In this document: in pieces, positions 46,501 through 59,760 of the stretch | Layout: each line of letters begins with the position of its first letter | How positions within the stretch are numbered: position 1 is the first letter of the stretch | Origin: Prinia subflava | Lineage: Eukaryota > Chordata > Aves > Passeriformes > Cisticolidae | Reading direction: 5' to 3' | Length of the DNA stretch: 64,000 nt | NCBI RefSeq assembly: GCF_021018805.1 | Contig: NC_086257.1 | Coordinates: forward strand, 21,799,193-21,863,192 | Translations under genes and position numbers: made by a program | The notes under the pieces: model-generated | What the model saw: the letters and a program-made list of their open reading frames with translations, nothing else | Database searches by the model: none | Told to the model about the DNA's origin: nothing

Positions 46501-49500
46501 AACTTATGTACCTATCAAACCAGTAAGTGAAAACTGAGATTATCATGATACAAATCAACAGATTTTAATTTTTAATGACTTTTAAACTAATATTTTCCTC
46601 TCCTTAAACATTTTTATAACCTTTTTTCCCCCCAGGAAATTGAAAAAAAACCCCCAAACCCTACAGTCCTTTATTTCAGTGACATCAGAGTCCAGAAAAT
46701 TTTGTTCTATCAGAAGTACAATTTGCAGACATCAACTCCAGCAAGTTGCCAATATAAGCTTTTATGGAGTAGCAATGCTGTCAGCTGGCACCTTACAGCA
46801 GCATCCAGATCTGTACAACTAAAGAGGTTCACCAAGGACTGCCAGTCCCATGGGCCAGGGCTGTAGGAAGGGTTCCCCTGTAAATGTCAGTAGTAAGCCC
46901 TTTAAAAGCAGGATTTAAAAGAAGCAAGGGTAGCAAACCAGGCTTGCCAGGCTCTAAGGCAGGAATAACTCCCTTAAGCTCAATAGAGCTTAAGCCACTT
47001 AAAATTATCAGAGCCAAGTTTTCCCCACCAGGACATGGATGCGCTGCTTAGTTGCAGAATAAACCTGGAATTCAGACTTGCTCCTCAGGTCCAGCTGTGG
47101 GTGAGGAGCTTGGGGTTTGTGCCCTGTGTGCTGTGGTTGGTGGTGGTGCTCATGGCAGGCAATGGAAGCAGGTGTAGGGCAGTGGCTGCTTCACCTTCCA
47201 ATTAATGCATCCTTACATCTATCCCTGCTTAAAAGTGCAAATTTCACACCACGGGTTCCAGCTCCAACTGATGTCATAGCCAGAATTAAAACTTGGGAGT
47301 GACTGGCTGCTGGCCTATTTATTAATCTATTAAATCACACAGTCCCTCTCCTGCTAACCCTCTCTGGTTACTGGGATTGCTTGGCAGCAGCAAGCCCAGC
47401 CCGATGTCCATTGCTGGCTCTGTTACCTCTCCAGCTTGCTTGCCAGCTCAAGGGCATCCAGTCAACAAATGTCTTATTTTTGGATTCTCCCGTTCTCCCG
47501 AGACCATTGCTGTGAGGAATGACCTCCCTTACCTCATTCACCTTGTTTGCTGTTCCCAGCCCAGAGAGCGCCGTGGCCGCTGCGTGAGTCAATGGTGCCA
47601 TGGAGGAGAGGGCTCACTGTGGTGTTTTCCTTAGCATTTGGACCAGAGCTGCAGCTGGCATCCACAGGACGGTGCAGATGAGCATGGAAAAGTCTATATT
47701 TTAGTCATGTTAAAGCTATGACTAAGCTAACAAAAGCCAGGAAATCCAAACTGCAGATTGACAGGTTGTCCTTGGACTGCCCTGCCACTTGTGGGCATGG
47801 GATGGCAGCACACCCGGGATGGGGCACTGCAGTCTGCTCCAGGGGAGGTGCTTCACTCTCTGGTGTGCCGAGGGTGGAAGAAATGAAACCCATGATGGGT
47901 TCATTTCTCTTCTTTTTAAGCAGTTCACTTTTTTGTTGTTGTTTTTTGCAAAAAAGTAATTGTATAAAGGTATGTGGCTTCCTCGTATTGCAGTGAAAGT
48001 CTTGTTTTTGCATGTGAACATCAGGGTGGTGTCTCCACCTCTGCAGGGCACATCCATGGCTGGCTGTGGCTCATGGGTCTTTTTGCACAGCAACACACAG
48101 AAACCCCTTCCCACTTTGCATATGTCGGTTCCCAGTTGCCTTTTTCTGTAGCCAACATCACATCTCAGTTTTCATATATTTTTATTATTTTTCCCCCCTT
48201 ATGTGTTTAAAAATGAGAGCCATCTTTAAGAAATGCACTGTGGGAATCCAAAATTTTCCAGCTTGCCTGTTAATACAAAGGTTATGAAAAGTAATAAGAA
48301 CTCACAGATTCTTATGCTAAACTATACATTTGTTAGGAGTAACTGGAAAGCCTCATCTATGTTTCTTATTAGAACTGGTAAAATTATTCAGATCAAGTAA
48401 ATTTTCATAATTAAAAAAATTCTGGTTCTGTTCCACAATTTAATTCTTTAAAAACTTCTTGCTTCTCCCATTATCGATATTAATGTGTCATTTTAATTTA
48501 ATAGAATAAATGTCAGTGTTGCAACATTCAGCGTTTATAGCTTTTACTGAGCAGGCTCACCCAATTTTGGTGTGGAACAGCTGGGCTATCTGATGTAAAA
48601 AAGAATGCCCCTCAAATATAGGATGGGACTTTGCAGCCCGATAAGCAGCAGCAATCCCAGCCTGAGTATTCCCGTCCCTGCTCCGGGCTCGCCGCTATCT
48701 CTGGGGGCGGCTGGGAGCTGCAATCGCCCTGCAACTTCCTCCTCCCTCCTTGCGAGGAGAGGATGGGAATTTGCTGAAGGTTTTTATCAGCAAAGTGCAT
48801 CTGCCCCCAGTCTCACTCAGCGGCTCTCGCCAACCAGTGGGAAAAGCCGGGCCAAGGCGTAATCTGCTCCCAGCTTGCTTCCTGCTGCCGTGCCCCAGGG
48901 ATGGAGGAAGCAGACAAGTGGCCCTGCGTGCTCTCTCCCTTGCCAGGCCCAAAAGTTCAAGAGGCTCAGGGAGACAGAAGAGAGTTTCTTGCTCTCTTTC
49001 TCAGGGATGTTGCGTATTTAATGCTGGAAAATAGGGAAAGGCTGTAAAGATGAGACAAAACCCAGAGGAGCCTTATGGCTTCAAGCTCTTTGGACACCTG
49101 CTGAGTGAATTCTGGCTGCTCACTCTGTCTGTCTGATGTGATATTAAGGTGTCATCTGAAGAATCTTCCAGTTAGATGAGGTGTCGTCTTCAGGTTTCAG
49201 TTTGCACTCCTGCTCCACCTGCAGTTTGGGTACACCTGGGTCCACCACTCGATTTATTTCTTTGCCTGTTCAAAAAAATCCTTTTGCATCAAGAATTCCT
49301 CTTGTGTCTACAAAATTTTGATGAAGTGTGAGGTGGAAGGGATTTTTCTGCTCCTGTTGCATGTAATTTAAGTAAATTTGGTAGGAGCTTCTGGTTAAGA
49401 AGGATAAGGCCAGAAAGTGGGTACAGGGAGCGTGCTGGGGTCTGAGCAAAACATGCTGGAAACCAGCAGCAAAATGCAGAGTAGAAACTGCAAAGGACCC

Positions 49501-51919
49501 CAAGTCCTCCAGACATAGACAAAGGCTGCCTTTGCACTATTTACCTGCAGACTTGGTGCAGCAGGGTCTTTATCCCCAAATAAAGCCAAGGGGTGAGACC
49601 CTGGTAAAAACAGGAGGAACCTGTTCTCTCACCTTTGCTGGTGTAGGAGTGGGAGAAAACCCTGCTTGAGCCAGCCGTGTTTGCTCAGAACTAGACTAGA
49701 CATTTGAACTAGAACTAGACATTTGTTTTTCTGTTTTTTGAAATATTTTTTCTTCCCCAAACAACTTAATTGGTGAAAATCTTGTTTCCATTTAAATCCC
49801 AGAAGTTTTGTCATGGACTTTTATGGTGCCAGGATTTCCCACTATGTATTTTTTTAGCACCTGAGCTGAGGTAGGGCTCAGAACACATCTGCCATTAGGA
49901 GGTTGCTCCCAGCCTTCCTGTGTTGTATCAAGGTCTGGAGTTAACAGGGCAGTCTCAAAGCGTGGCACATAATGCGTTTCTGCATTAAATACACCCAACA
50001 TTATCTTACATCCCGAGCAGCCCAGATTGTCAGTAGACAATTATGGGTTTTGCTGGGTTTATTTTGATTGGCCTGCTCTCAGTTTTCCATAGTGGTACTC
50101 TATTTGTAAAAACAGATCATTAATGATAACAACAGATGACATGTGTCTGAAATATGGGGTGGACGAGGGGAGTTAGTTTTTCTTCCTATTTTTTTTTTCC
50201 TGAGTGTCTGCACTTTGACAGCGCATTTGCCAGGCTGTCACTTGCTTGAGAGATCCACAAGATTAGGACCTCATTGTGTGAATGTTTTCACAGCACTTGT
50301 TGCTATAAAGAATCTTCACACTTTGGTGGATGAAATCTGGACTCCTAGACACAAACTGTTAAGAAGCAATCATAACAATTAGCTAATGTGTCAACAATTA
50401 GCACTTTCCATCAACTGGCATTGAGTGGAACCTTCTTCTTATCCATACGCAGACAAAAATGCAATGATGTAGTAAAGAAAAGCAGTGAAGTTGGCTGCTC
50501 TCATCCCTTGCTGTAGCCAGCAAGCTCCCATGGGCATTGTTTACAATGATTATTCTTCCATTATGATGTTATTGCACAGGTCAGGGGTGGTAGCTAGACT
50601 GAAAATAAGCTCTTTCCCCCCCACCTTTTTTTTTTTCCCCTTAAACTTTTGGCTGCTTTTACAAAAGTACAACAGAAACAACTGCTGTGAAAAGGTCAGC
50701 CAGTAACAGTACTTTAGTGTTTAACTGGTAAATATTTCAAAATAGTATTTCTAATATTTTACCATTTGGAAGCTTTTCAATGCATCTCCAGCCCAGTGCG
50801 ACTCAATCATTGTAAGATTTCCACAGTCTCCACTGGGAATCCTTTACAATGGGCACATTATAATCTGTTACTGTATCTACCACCAGTTGGTCAGAATTTG
50901 TTTTAATATCTTTTTATATGGCATGTTACTGGCAGTAATATAAAAAGCATGCTTTTCTCAAGTATTTTACATATCTCCATATGTAAGCACTGAAGAGAAC
51001 TGAAGGCTGGTCTTCCTCTTAACCACACAGTGGCTTCTGAGGGGGCAATACATGGAACTGGAGAGAGGATCAATGTTTTCTCCAAGGAAATGTCTTTTGG
51101 GAATGCGTCCTGTAATGAGTGGCATTTGTATCAGGCTGCTGTGAGACAAAGTCCTGCAGCATCAGTGAGGGTTTCTCTGGTTGATGGTGGAGCTGGAGCC
51201 AAAGTGAAACCATGTTAAAAAGAAGCAGCGCAGTTTCTAAAAGTAACACTCAGCTTGACTGCAGGCCAGAGGGACTGATTTAAAACAGGGCACGGTGCTG
51301 GAGCTCAGCCTGTTCTGGTGCAGCACCCTGGGAGCCACGGCTGGGACCGTGAGTGCACATTTAGGAAAGGTTTGACAGCTCCATAAAGAAGCTGTGTTAA
51401 TCTGAACGAGGGGGTGGTGGTAAGGATGCAATTAAAAACAACAGTAATCAAAGCTCACTGATTTCTCTAAGTTCAGCCTGTGCTGTAAAAAGGGAAAAGG
51501 ACAAGTCTGTGGTTTAGGGGAACACCACCTGCCCAGCACTTCCCAAATCTCCCTGAGACTTGTTTTTGTGTACAAACCCAAGGCCTGAACATACCTTGCT
51601 TGCCTCCTTTTAATCCCAGTTCCTCCCTGTCCCCTCCTTCCAGCCTGGGACATTGTGATACTAAATAAATGTTTGAGATTTTTGGAGTGGCAGGGAGTGA
51701 GGGGGGCGGGGAGGGGGAGTATAATTACACTGAGGATTATTAATATGGGAAATATGGTCAATAAATGTGAGAGGGGTTGAGTAACGCAGGAACACTCTTT
51801 ACAAATTCTTTAGTAACAGAGCAGGCAGAGTGCCACAGACAAAGAAAATCCTCTGAATTGCAAGTGTGTTCTTCTGGCTTCTGCCAAGACGATGACAAAA
51901 CCCCTTCTTTCTTCCCGCA
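43501..51919. other. Long non-coding stretch, no gene seen
   Basis: About 8.4 kb with no recognisable coding segment, repeat family or RNA gene. The longest open frames are 143 codons (44230-44661, plus), 135 (45836-46243, plus) and 130 (47722-48114, minus); none has family features. Minor features are a direct duplication of ATTTCACCTCA near 46160, a mild CpG patch at 47560-47585, another at 48670-48860, and a short direct repeat ACTAGACATTTG near 49695-49720. AACAATTAGC occurs twice (50374 and 50393), 19 bases apart. Confidence 0.5.
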
Positions 51920-52130
51920 TTAGGGCTCCTATTGAATGATACACTTAAGCATGTTTTTAAATTCCGTTGACATTTGAAAGCATTGTTGACTTTAATAGGA
52001 CTTAAGCACCTGTTCATGGTTAATTGTGTACTTTCAGGACTGTTCTCGAAGGGAAAAAAAATGGATAGGCTTAGGCATGTGCTTAAAGTTAAGCAGGTGC
52101 TTAAGTGCTTTTCGAAGCTGAGGCCTTAGA
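51920..52130. repeat. Second copy of the ancient palindromic repeat
   Basis: CACTTAAGCATGTTTTTAAA at 51942, GGACTTAAGCACCTG at 51999, and GGCATGTGCTTAAAGTTAAG then CAGGTGCTTAAGTGC at 52073-52106 repeat the motifs of the 4370-4470 element in direct and inverted order. It appears to hold two adjacent palindromic units, with CAATAGGA/TTGACTTTAATAGGAC spacer phrases of the type seen in other copies. It ends near GAGGCCTTAG. Diverged but clear as the same family. Confidence 0.65.
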
Positions 52131-55100
52131 ACTGAGTCTAATCCTCCCTGAAGTCTGGGGATGGCCTTTCCCTGTGTGCCTGGTGCACAGAAACAAGTTA
52201 AGTGATAAAATGAATACATAAGAAGTATATAAAAGAATATTTTTTTAAACAGCAACCAGTGATGGTTGTCAGCTGCTGACACCTGAATTATAAAATTAAT
52301 TTATAACCAGACTAAATGTGCTATACCAAAATCCCTTCCAAAATCATTTGCAGCTATGGGTGCAGATAATTTTACTGGGTAACTCTAATTATGCCTTGGA
52401 AAAACCTTGCCTTTTCATTAATACAAGAGTTGCTCCCAGCCAGTGCAGAGCTTCATCCCCCAAGTGAAGCAGGATTGACTGCCCTTGGGTAAGATGGGAG
52501 AGGGAAAATATTTTTTTTCTCTGAGGAAGAGCTGCTTTGGTGTAGGCAGGGACTGGTGGCTTAGAAAACCATCAATCACAGTGCCAGATGTGTCTTTCCT
52601 GCCTCTTAGCCTGGAATTAGGCAAATAGCTTTTGGGTGATTTTTTGATTACTGTGTCTTTTCTTGAGAGCTGCCCTGGATGTTTCTTCATCTCCACTCCT
52701 TGTCTGGGAGAAGACAAGGCTTCTGTTCTTCTCTTGGTTCATGTTATGAATTCCATCACATCAGGGACAGTCCTGCTGGAAGGTGATGAGTAATTCTCAG
52801 TGATGCACCATGGCAGGGCAAATCTGAACACCCCAGTGCCTTGGGGAGTGAGCAGGTCCTCCAGCACTGCCTTGAGAGTGAGTCTGCCCATATTTGGTGC
52901 TTTTCCCAAATCCCCATTTCCTTCAGTGCTGTGAGTAAGTGACAATGATGTCTTCTGTTAAAAAAAAAAAAAAATAAAGAAAACATAGAAGAAAGAAGTT
53001 TCCAGCCTTTGTGGTGGCAGAGATAAGCTGGAAGAGAGAGCCAACACCATTCCCAAATAAGAAGGCAAATAATTGAAATCCAGCATGCATTTGTAACAAC
53101 AACAAAATACCCCTAACCCAAAATAAACCCAAAATTCAGCTGTATCCCTTCCTGGGTGAGTTTGGGTGGTGGAGGTCAGCAGCACTGTCTTGCTCACAGG
53201 GGGTGAGGGATGCCCAGAGCAGCTTTCCCTGCCAGTGAGTCTTGTTGAGATTTAACCCCTTTACCATAAATCTGATAAAATTAAAATAGTTTAAGTGGTT
53301 CACAGGGAATTATAGGGCTATGGCTGGAAGGATGAATTCCTTGCCTAGCTGTAAGGGTTTCTGGAGAGGATGTACATACAGAAGCTGGACAGGAGGAGTT
53401 TTATCCTCGGTCAGGAATCTGGTATTCAGAACAGAGTGTTTCACTCAAGAGCTGCCAATTCCTGTCCACAGTGTATCACAGATGAATAGGAAAATAAAAA
53501 CCTTGAAAATTCTCATTTTTTTTCTTGTTCAGCTTATGTACAAAATGTTCATGTGAGAGAATGGTGAGGAATCCTCACCACTGCAGACAGCAGAGCAAAA
53601 ACAAGGAGAGCCAGGTGCTCCAAATAAGAAAATGTCAGGAAGGCTCTACATCTCCGCTGAGCAGCCTGAGCTATAAATTTTGGCAATGCCACCACTGTGA
53701 CCTGGAGCCTGGGGGAAGAGAATAGTATAAAAATGATAAATCACAGCCAGAGTTCCAGATCTTAATCAGACAAAGCAAGCTGGTTCCATTATCAGACAGA
53801 TTTATATAATCGCTTACTAATAATGCTGTCTTCTTCCTCCGGTTTCTTTTAGCAGACCCCAGCTAACAAACCTGAGCTCACATCCATCCTGGTGCTGGAA
53901 GGCACCAGTGCAGTGTCATGCAGGCAGAGTTTCCTTGCATTAATACCTGCTTGAACAAGAGCACCTCTCAGTGAATCTGGGTGCTGAGTGAGCACAGGGG
54001 AACTTTGCTAACAATTATTTGTGCTTGTATTCCTCAGTGCAGTGTCTCCAGCTCCAGCCACTGCTCTCACTGTGCATTCATTTATTCATTCCCATGGTCA
54101 GACCACCGGGTTCCTCTTTCCCCTTACTCTCTCAACAAGTAAAGAGGTTCTTCCCCTCACTTTTAGGTACAAAGGCTTTTGGATTTTCGTTGTTCCTCTC
54201 CTCTTTTGAATCCTCTCTAATGTTTCGCACTCTTTCTCGAGGCGGATGTGCCAGACCTCATGGTCAATATTTTCCAGGGATATTTTCTTTGGTACCACCA
54301 CAGTGGCGTCCCAGCTGGGTCCCAGCTGCCCACCTTTTAGGGGAGTTTGATCTCTCTGCTGCCTTGGTGCTTTCCCTACTCACAACCCCTCAATTTTTTC
54401 ATCCTCTTAATATTTGTCACGTGTTTCTTCCTTGTCATCAATTAACTGTGACTGTGGTAGTGCCAGAAATTCACTCTTGTGGGAGTCCTGAGAAATTATA
54501 GCTGCTTGATGATGATTTCTTTTTGCAGTTGCAGATTTAAATTTGTCTTTTAGTTGTGCGTTGGTGTCATTCTGTTTCATTCCATTATCAGAGCAAATAT
54601 ATTCATTTACTAGTAGTCTTTGCCATATTTCAGTCTCTAAAATATCATCCAAGGATTTATACTGTAATATAAATTAATAATATTACCCAGCCAAATATTT
54701 TGAATAGTTTAAGAATACTATGTGACTAGAAACTACCTTTGCCAGATAAATTAAAACTAAAAAAACCCCTATTTACTCTATGGGGACCTATTATCTGTAC
54801 ATGAATATTAATTAGCATTAACTCTAAATGCATTAATTTTTAAGGAAGAAAACCTTGCTTAGGAAATAACATCAATATAATTTGCCTGCTCTGGTAGTGA
54901 TTCAATTTGACCCTACCTGGCTGCTCCCTCTACCTCATCTCAGATTCCAAAACAAGGCTGGGGTTCCTTCAGTCCTCTGAAGCTGGCACTTCTTACAAAT
55001 GCACAGTCACAGCTCAGGGGGTGTCACCTTTAGCTGCTGTAAAACTCTTGCATGTCAGTTTTTGGATATGTTAATATTAAAAAAAAAAGTCTAACTTTCC

Positions 55101-55599
55101 TATCTGACATTCAATTCCCTCCTGTGTTATTTTGAGATTAGTTCACTGCTGAGTGTGTCTGTGCTATGACATTTTCCCCCAAATATTTTGCAGAAGAATC
55201 TGTTTGAGCACTTCTTGCTTTTGTACCTTATTTTTGATAATTAACCATAGTATCATAATTCAGATAATTTTTGTTCCTACTGAACTTGAGTTTTTCTTGT
55301 GTCATTATTTTCCTCTGGCAAACGTCTGTAATTTATAGCTTGAAATTAACATTTATGGTGCTTAGCTTCCCTCTTTTCTGTTATATTTATATCAGCTCCC
55401 ACTTCCCCTCTAAGTGACACTGTTTTATAGGTTTTTCTCTTTGTTTGGGTTTTTAGAATTTTTACTTATGTGGCAACTTACTTTCTCAACTACAGAATAA
55501 AGCCTTGTAAACATCTTGTAAAACGTTAACTGATCCCAAGTATCATTCCTACACTTCAATTTAATTTGCCCCTTTCCACTGAATGCTCTGATAATTGCT
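52131..55599. other. Non-coding sequence, no gene seen
   Basis: An A15 run lies at 52960-52974. An acceptor-like CTTCTTCCTCCGGTTTCTTTTAG is at 53829-53851, but the downstream sequence shows no coding character that I recognise. Open frames reach 160 codons (54019-54501, plus), pyrimidine-rich and without a family signature. 54640-54900 is AT-rich. Confidence 0.5.
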
Positions 55600-55830
55600 T
55601 TCAGCTTAGTAAACTCATCCCTTAGAGCAGTGTGTTAACTGGTGGGACTTTCATTCTTATTACACATAATGAGCGTAATTAATGTGATTTCACGAGGACT
55701 GGGTGTCATCAGCAAACTGCTGTAATCCAGGTCATTGCAGTGCGTGAATCCCAGCTGAAATTACATTTTCCCAAACCCCTGTACTCCTTTCTAATTAAAT
55801 TTAGGAATTCTCTGGTTGCACGTTTTTGTT
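55600..55830. promoter_or_regulatory. Candidate conserved non-coding block
   Basis: Includes ATTACACATAATGAGCGTAA followed by TTAATGTGATTTCACGAGG, then GCTGTAATCCAGGTCATTGC (OTX/PITX-like TAATCC beside a nuclear-receptor-like AGGTCA) and TTTCTAATTAAATTTAGG. Repeat-free. Inference from motif content. Confidence 0.27.
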
Positions 55831-57859
55831 GCTGAGGCTATTTGGGGTAAGAGCATATATTTGTAACAGCTCTATGGCCACAAAAACAGCACTAGAGAAG
55901 GATCAGGGTGCTGGGAGACGTCTCTGCACCATCCTTCTTTTCCCTGGAGGAAGGAAAAGCAGCGTGGGGGAATGTGTGCCCCTGCGCTGTGAAGCGTGCT
56001 GCCCAGACACCTGTACATAACGTGGGGCTAAAGAGGGGAAATAATGGGGGAGCCCAGTTCTGTTGTCATTTCCATTTGGATCATCCTCATCATCACGTTT
56101 CAGGGTGACAGGTACAGAAATAATGTGTGAAAGTCTCCTTCCATGGTGCATTCTCAAAGGCTGCACCTGCGCTTGGGCACAGGCGTGAGATGAGGGTTTG
56201 AGCTTTTTGTGTCTCTGTGGGTGTGAGGGGACGCCTGCATCTATGGAAAATTAAATTATTAGTGCCAAATACATTTGAGTGGACTGGGAAAGACTCTTGG
56301 GAAGATGCTGAGTCTTTCTGCTATGATATTTTCTGGTAATTAAACAGTTCTCTATTTTATAATAGTTAGTGAAAATGAGAGTGGTTGGAAGGGTTATTTC
56401 TGTCTGTTACTATTAGATTCTCCAGATTTGCTGACCCTGAATAATTAAATGTTTTTGATCACTCTGTTTATATTACCTAGAACTGAAGTAATTCTGATCC
56501 TTCAGCAAACTTGAAGCACAGCATGGAACATACTGAAAGGCGCCAAAAGATGAAACATTTCAGTTTTGTGGTTCACATCTGTCTGTCCTGAGACCAGGAG
56601 ACCATTATAATACACTTAGAGCATTTAAAAGCTCCTCAAGGTTGAAAGCCCTGATTAGGGCAGTATCTGCTCATGTGTGGGAGCCCTGCCTGTGCCAAAC
56701 CTGGGAGCAAGGAGCCCTTTTCCATGGGAAAAGATGTTAATAATGTTGGGTAGTGGGGGAAAAATAAGGGGAAAATGTAATCAAGGAGACCCTGACACTG
56801 AAGTGAAAATAGCAATGTACACATCCATCAGTTTGTACTGTTTTTACAGAGAATATAAAATATTTAAACTGAAGCCATTAATCATCCTGTTCCTCTGTTC
56901 TAATCCATGGGAACCACAGGAGGTCACCAAATATGCATTTAATATAAAAGAATGAAAAATATTGGAGGGAAAAGTCGTGTAATCTATGAGCAAGAAATGC
57001 TAAGAGCAAAAAAAATCTCAAACAGAAATTTTGCTAAAAATTAAATATTATTTTTACTATGTCCTGTTGGAAAATCATTACATTTTGGGCACAAATTCAA
57101 AATGCATTTAGAATTAGTTAAAAAAATACCAAAGATGGAAATTGGTTTTACTTCTTGACTTTTTTTTAAGATACTGCTGGATAGAAGCATTCTGTATTTT
57201 GTTTATTTTGATAAAATCCCAGTATTTCTCATGGAAAACAGATGCTTTTTGCAGAAGCCATTGCCAGGTTCACATTCCAGGTTTCCATCAGGTAATTTTG
57301 ATGGATGTTTTAAACCTCTCACACCACTGGGTTTTGTGCCTTGGGCTGATATTGCCCCCCCCAGTTTCAATACCTGAAGGTGAGAGGGGATGGGGATGTG
57401 CCTTTCCCTGCCTTCATCAGTGTGGAAAGGAAATCCAAGGGCTGTGGCTAAGCTGCATCTCTGTGATTTATCCAATATTGTTTGAGTTTCCTGGAGTGAG
57501 CCTGGTTATTGATTAATTTCTTTATTTCCTGGTACAATAGTGTGCGGAGCCGGGGCTGGCACTGCTGGGAGGGGATATCTTGGTGCAAGAAGGCAAGGGG
57601 TGGCAGAAGGAGACTTTTACTGCCCAGCCAAGGGCTGGAAGGTGGAAATATTTCCATTATGTTCCCAGGTATCCCATGCCTGCTGTAAGAGCTCAAAGAG
57701 CTCTGCTGTGCCTTGTGCTGCCTGGGAATGCGGGAGGGACACGGCAGAACCAAAACCTGCATTCAGCCTTGGCACAATACAGCCACTGTGGAAGAAGACA
57801 TTAGGAACAAAAAATAAAGCTTGAAGCTTCAAGAGCAGGCTGCCAGAATTATTAAGAAA
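55831..57859. other. Non-coding sequence, no gene seen
   Basis: Mixed sequence; open frames reach 124 codons (57142-57516, plus) without recognisable domains. No repeat was recognised. Confidence 0.5.
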
Positions 57860-58140
57860 AACATCAAAATGATGCCATTAAAAACAGATGGGGATTCTAT
57901 AAAGTATTGAAAAGAAAATGTTTAATTATGAGCCTTATGCAAAACCCATCAAAGTTGGATTAATATTATGGTGCTGTTGCTGTAGAGGGTTTAAGTAGTC
58001 CGTGGTGGAACATTAATCTTTCACTCCTTTAAAAATAATGTTTTCCTTTTGTTGATGACAAATTCCATCTCTTCACTGTTGAAATCATATATCCAGATTA
58101 ATAGCATCTAACATAATGAAATCAAAAGGCACAGGTAATA
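57860..58140. promoter_or_regulatory. AT-rich candidate conserved non-coding block
   Basis: Contains AAATGTTTAATTATGAGCC (homeodomain core), CCATCAAAGTTGGATTAATA (TCF/LEF-like ATCAAAG plus GGATTA), GAACATTAATCTTTCACTCC and CAGATTAATAGCATCTAACA. Repeat-free. Low-confidence inference. Confidence 0.25.
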
Positions 58141-58304
58141 TGGATTAGTTTAGAAAACAACAACAACAAGGGGAAAGAAAAGCCCCAAGGGGGAAAAAAA
58201 GCTTCACAGGATGAGTGCTTTTGTCAACATCACTGTATTTTTTCCTGTTGTGAAAAGATAAAGGGGTAGTCTCTGTTCATCCTTGTCTGTCTGGGATATT
58301 GTGT

Positions 58305-58325
58305 CATGTACATCTGATGTACATG
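58305..58325. other. 21-bp perfect palindrome CATGTACATC-T-GATGTACATG
   Basis: Ten-base arms are exactly inverted around a single T. A third GTACATC follows at 58331. It could form a tight hairpin in RNA or single-stranded DNA, or reflect a short local inverted duplication. No factor motif explains the whole. Confidence 0.45.
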
Positions 58326-58846
58326 CAGAGGTACATCTATGCTGTTTCTAGTAGTGTGTCATACATAGGATTCTCTGCCTTTTTTGGGGGTGAGGGAGCC
58401 TTGTCTGTCTCAAGTCTCTGGAAGATTGCCCATGGCTGCACAATCTGAACACCTCTGGCAAAAAATCGCTGCCACAAACTTGCCTCTCCCAGCTCAGCTG
58501 GCTGGAAAAGCTAGAAAGAGGTTTGGGGGCTTTATTTAGTAAATGTATCTGTTGTGGCATTGCTGGTGTAAGGAGGGTCATTCTGAGAATGAGGGGCTGC
58601 TTTTTCCCCTTGCCATGGCATTGCTCTGTCCCCTCTGCCTGGGAGGGTTTTGGTGGATGTTGTGCCCACACAGACCCATCACTGCCTGATATTCCCTATT
58701 CCTGCCAGGATCTGTGCTGCCTCCCTGTGTGAAGAGATTGGCACCCCAGGTCAGGAGTTTCAGACTTTTTCCTTCTTCATCAATTAGTTTGGGTATTGGA
58801 GGAGATGGCAGATTTTTTTTTTTTGCATGTGTTACGATGCTTTTGA

Positions 58847-58992
58847 ATTCTTGGAAGCATCCAAGACAAGATAGAAAGGGGACCCAATCAATTTGATCTA
58901 ATGAGTGACCCCCTGACCATGGCAGGGGGGTGGAACTAAACGATCTCTAAGGTCCATTCCAACCCAAACCATTCTGTGGTTCTACCATTTCT
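58847..58992 (+). mobile_element. CR1 LINE, 5'-truncated 3' end
   Basis: The run GGAAGCATCCAAGACAAGAT, TTTGATCTAATGAGTGACC, CCATGGCAGGGGGGTGGAAC and AAGGTCCATTCCAACCCAAA with CCATTCTGTGGTTC follows the terminal ~150 bases of chicken repeat 1 in order. It ends in the degenerate ATTCTATG-like octamer array that terminates CR1 rather than a poly-A tail. CR1 is a non-LTR retrotransposon of sauropsids whose copies are nearly always truncated at the 5' end, as here. No reverse-transcriptase coding sequence is present. The divergence from the common consensus suggests an old insertion. Confidence 0.95.
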
Positions 58993-59499
58993 TTCCCTGG
59001 TGGAGTTGGGCACAGGTGTGATCTGCTGCTTTGGGTGGGAGAAAACTCCAAAATGAAACCTTTCCCTCCAGCCTCTGTCATCCTGGTGTCTGAGCTTGGA
59101 CTTCTTGTATAAACAAGGCAAGGAGATTTTGATCCCGTGTTTTGTCTCCTCTCCTGTTCTCTCTTTTGGTCTAGGCTGCAGTGCTGGGTGCATCAATCCA
59201 TGTGTTGGGATTCACTGTCCTGTTCCTCCACCCCGTGCCTTTCCAACATTTGCAGCCAGCTCTTTGTGCACAAAGCTCTACCTGTGCTGCTTAGAACTCA
59301 ACTGTTTTATCAGTGATCCACAGGGTCAAAAACCTGTTGCTGTATTCACTTAATACTACAGGAATAATTTTTCTTCTTCCCTTCCACCTCTTCAAAAAAA
59401 ATTTTAAATAATCTGTGCTTTATTGAATCACCAGGTACACCAAAGCAGGCTCTTATTTTAGCAAAAATATCAACACTGACTGCCAAGGTAGATTTAAGG
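58993..59499. other. Unique sequence, no gene seen
   Basis: No recognisable repeat, exon or RNA gene. Confidence 0.5.
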
Positions 59500-59760
59500 T
59501 GTTCATTACAAAATATTTTGTCCTGGGCTTTAAGAATAATGCGCTTTCAGTACAAAGAAACGGTTATTCCAAACACTGGACTTATTTTTTTTTTTCTTTT
59601 AGTTATTTACAATAGGTTTCAAGATTTAGAATTACCGTGAAAGATTTACTTATATTGCAGTTCATGTAAAATTTAAAATCAATAAAGTAAATAAATTTAG
59701 CTTGTCTGCCTGAATCGATTTCCTCCTATGCTAACGCAGCCCTGTAATGCTGCACTTCCT
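59500..59760. promoter_or_regulatory. AT-rich candidate conserved non-coding block
   Basis: Contains AGAATAATGCGCTTTCAG, AAACGGTTATTCC, a short T run at 59585-59595, AATTACCGTGAAAGATTTAC, and ATCAATAAAGTAAATAAATT then TGAATCGATTTCC. Isolated CpGs in AT-rich, repeat-free sequence make it look constrained; alignment is needed. Confidence 0.25.

Noticed and set aside
53829..53920. Acceptor-like pyrimidine tract followed by a possible exon
   Set aside because: Good tract and AG, but the downstream sequence shows no recognisable coding content or clear donor.
55505..55535. TGTAAACATCTTG resembling a miR-30-type mature sequence
   Set aside because: No complementary arm at hairpin distance; short seed-level coincidence.
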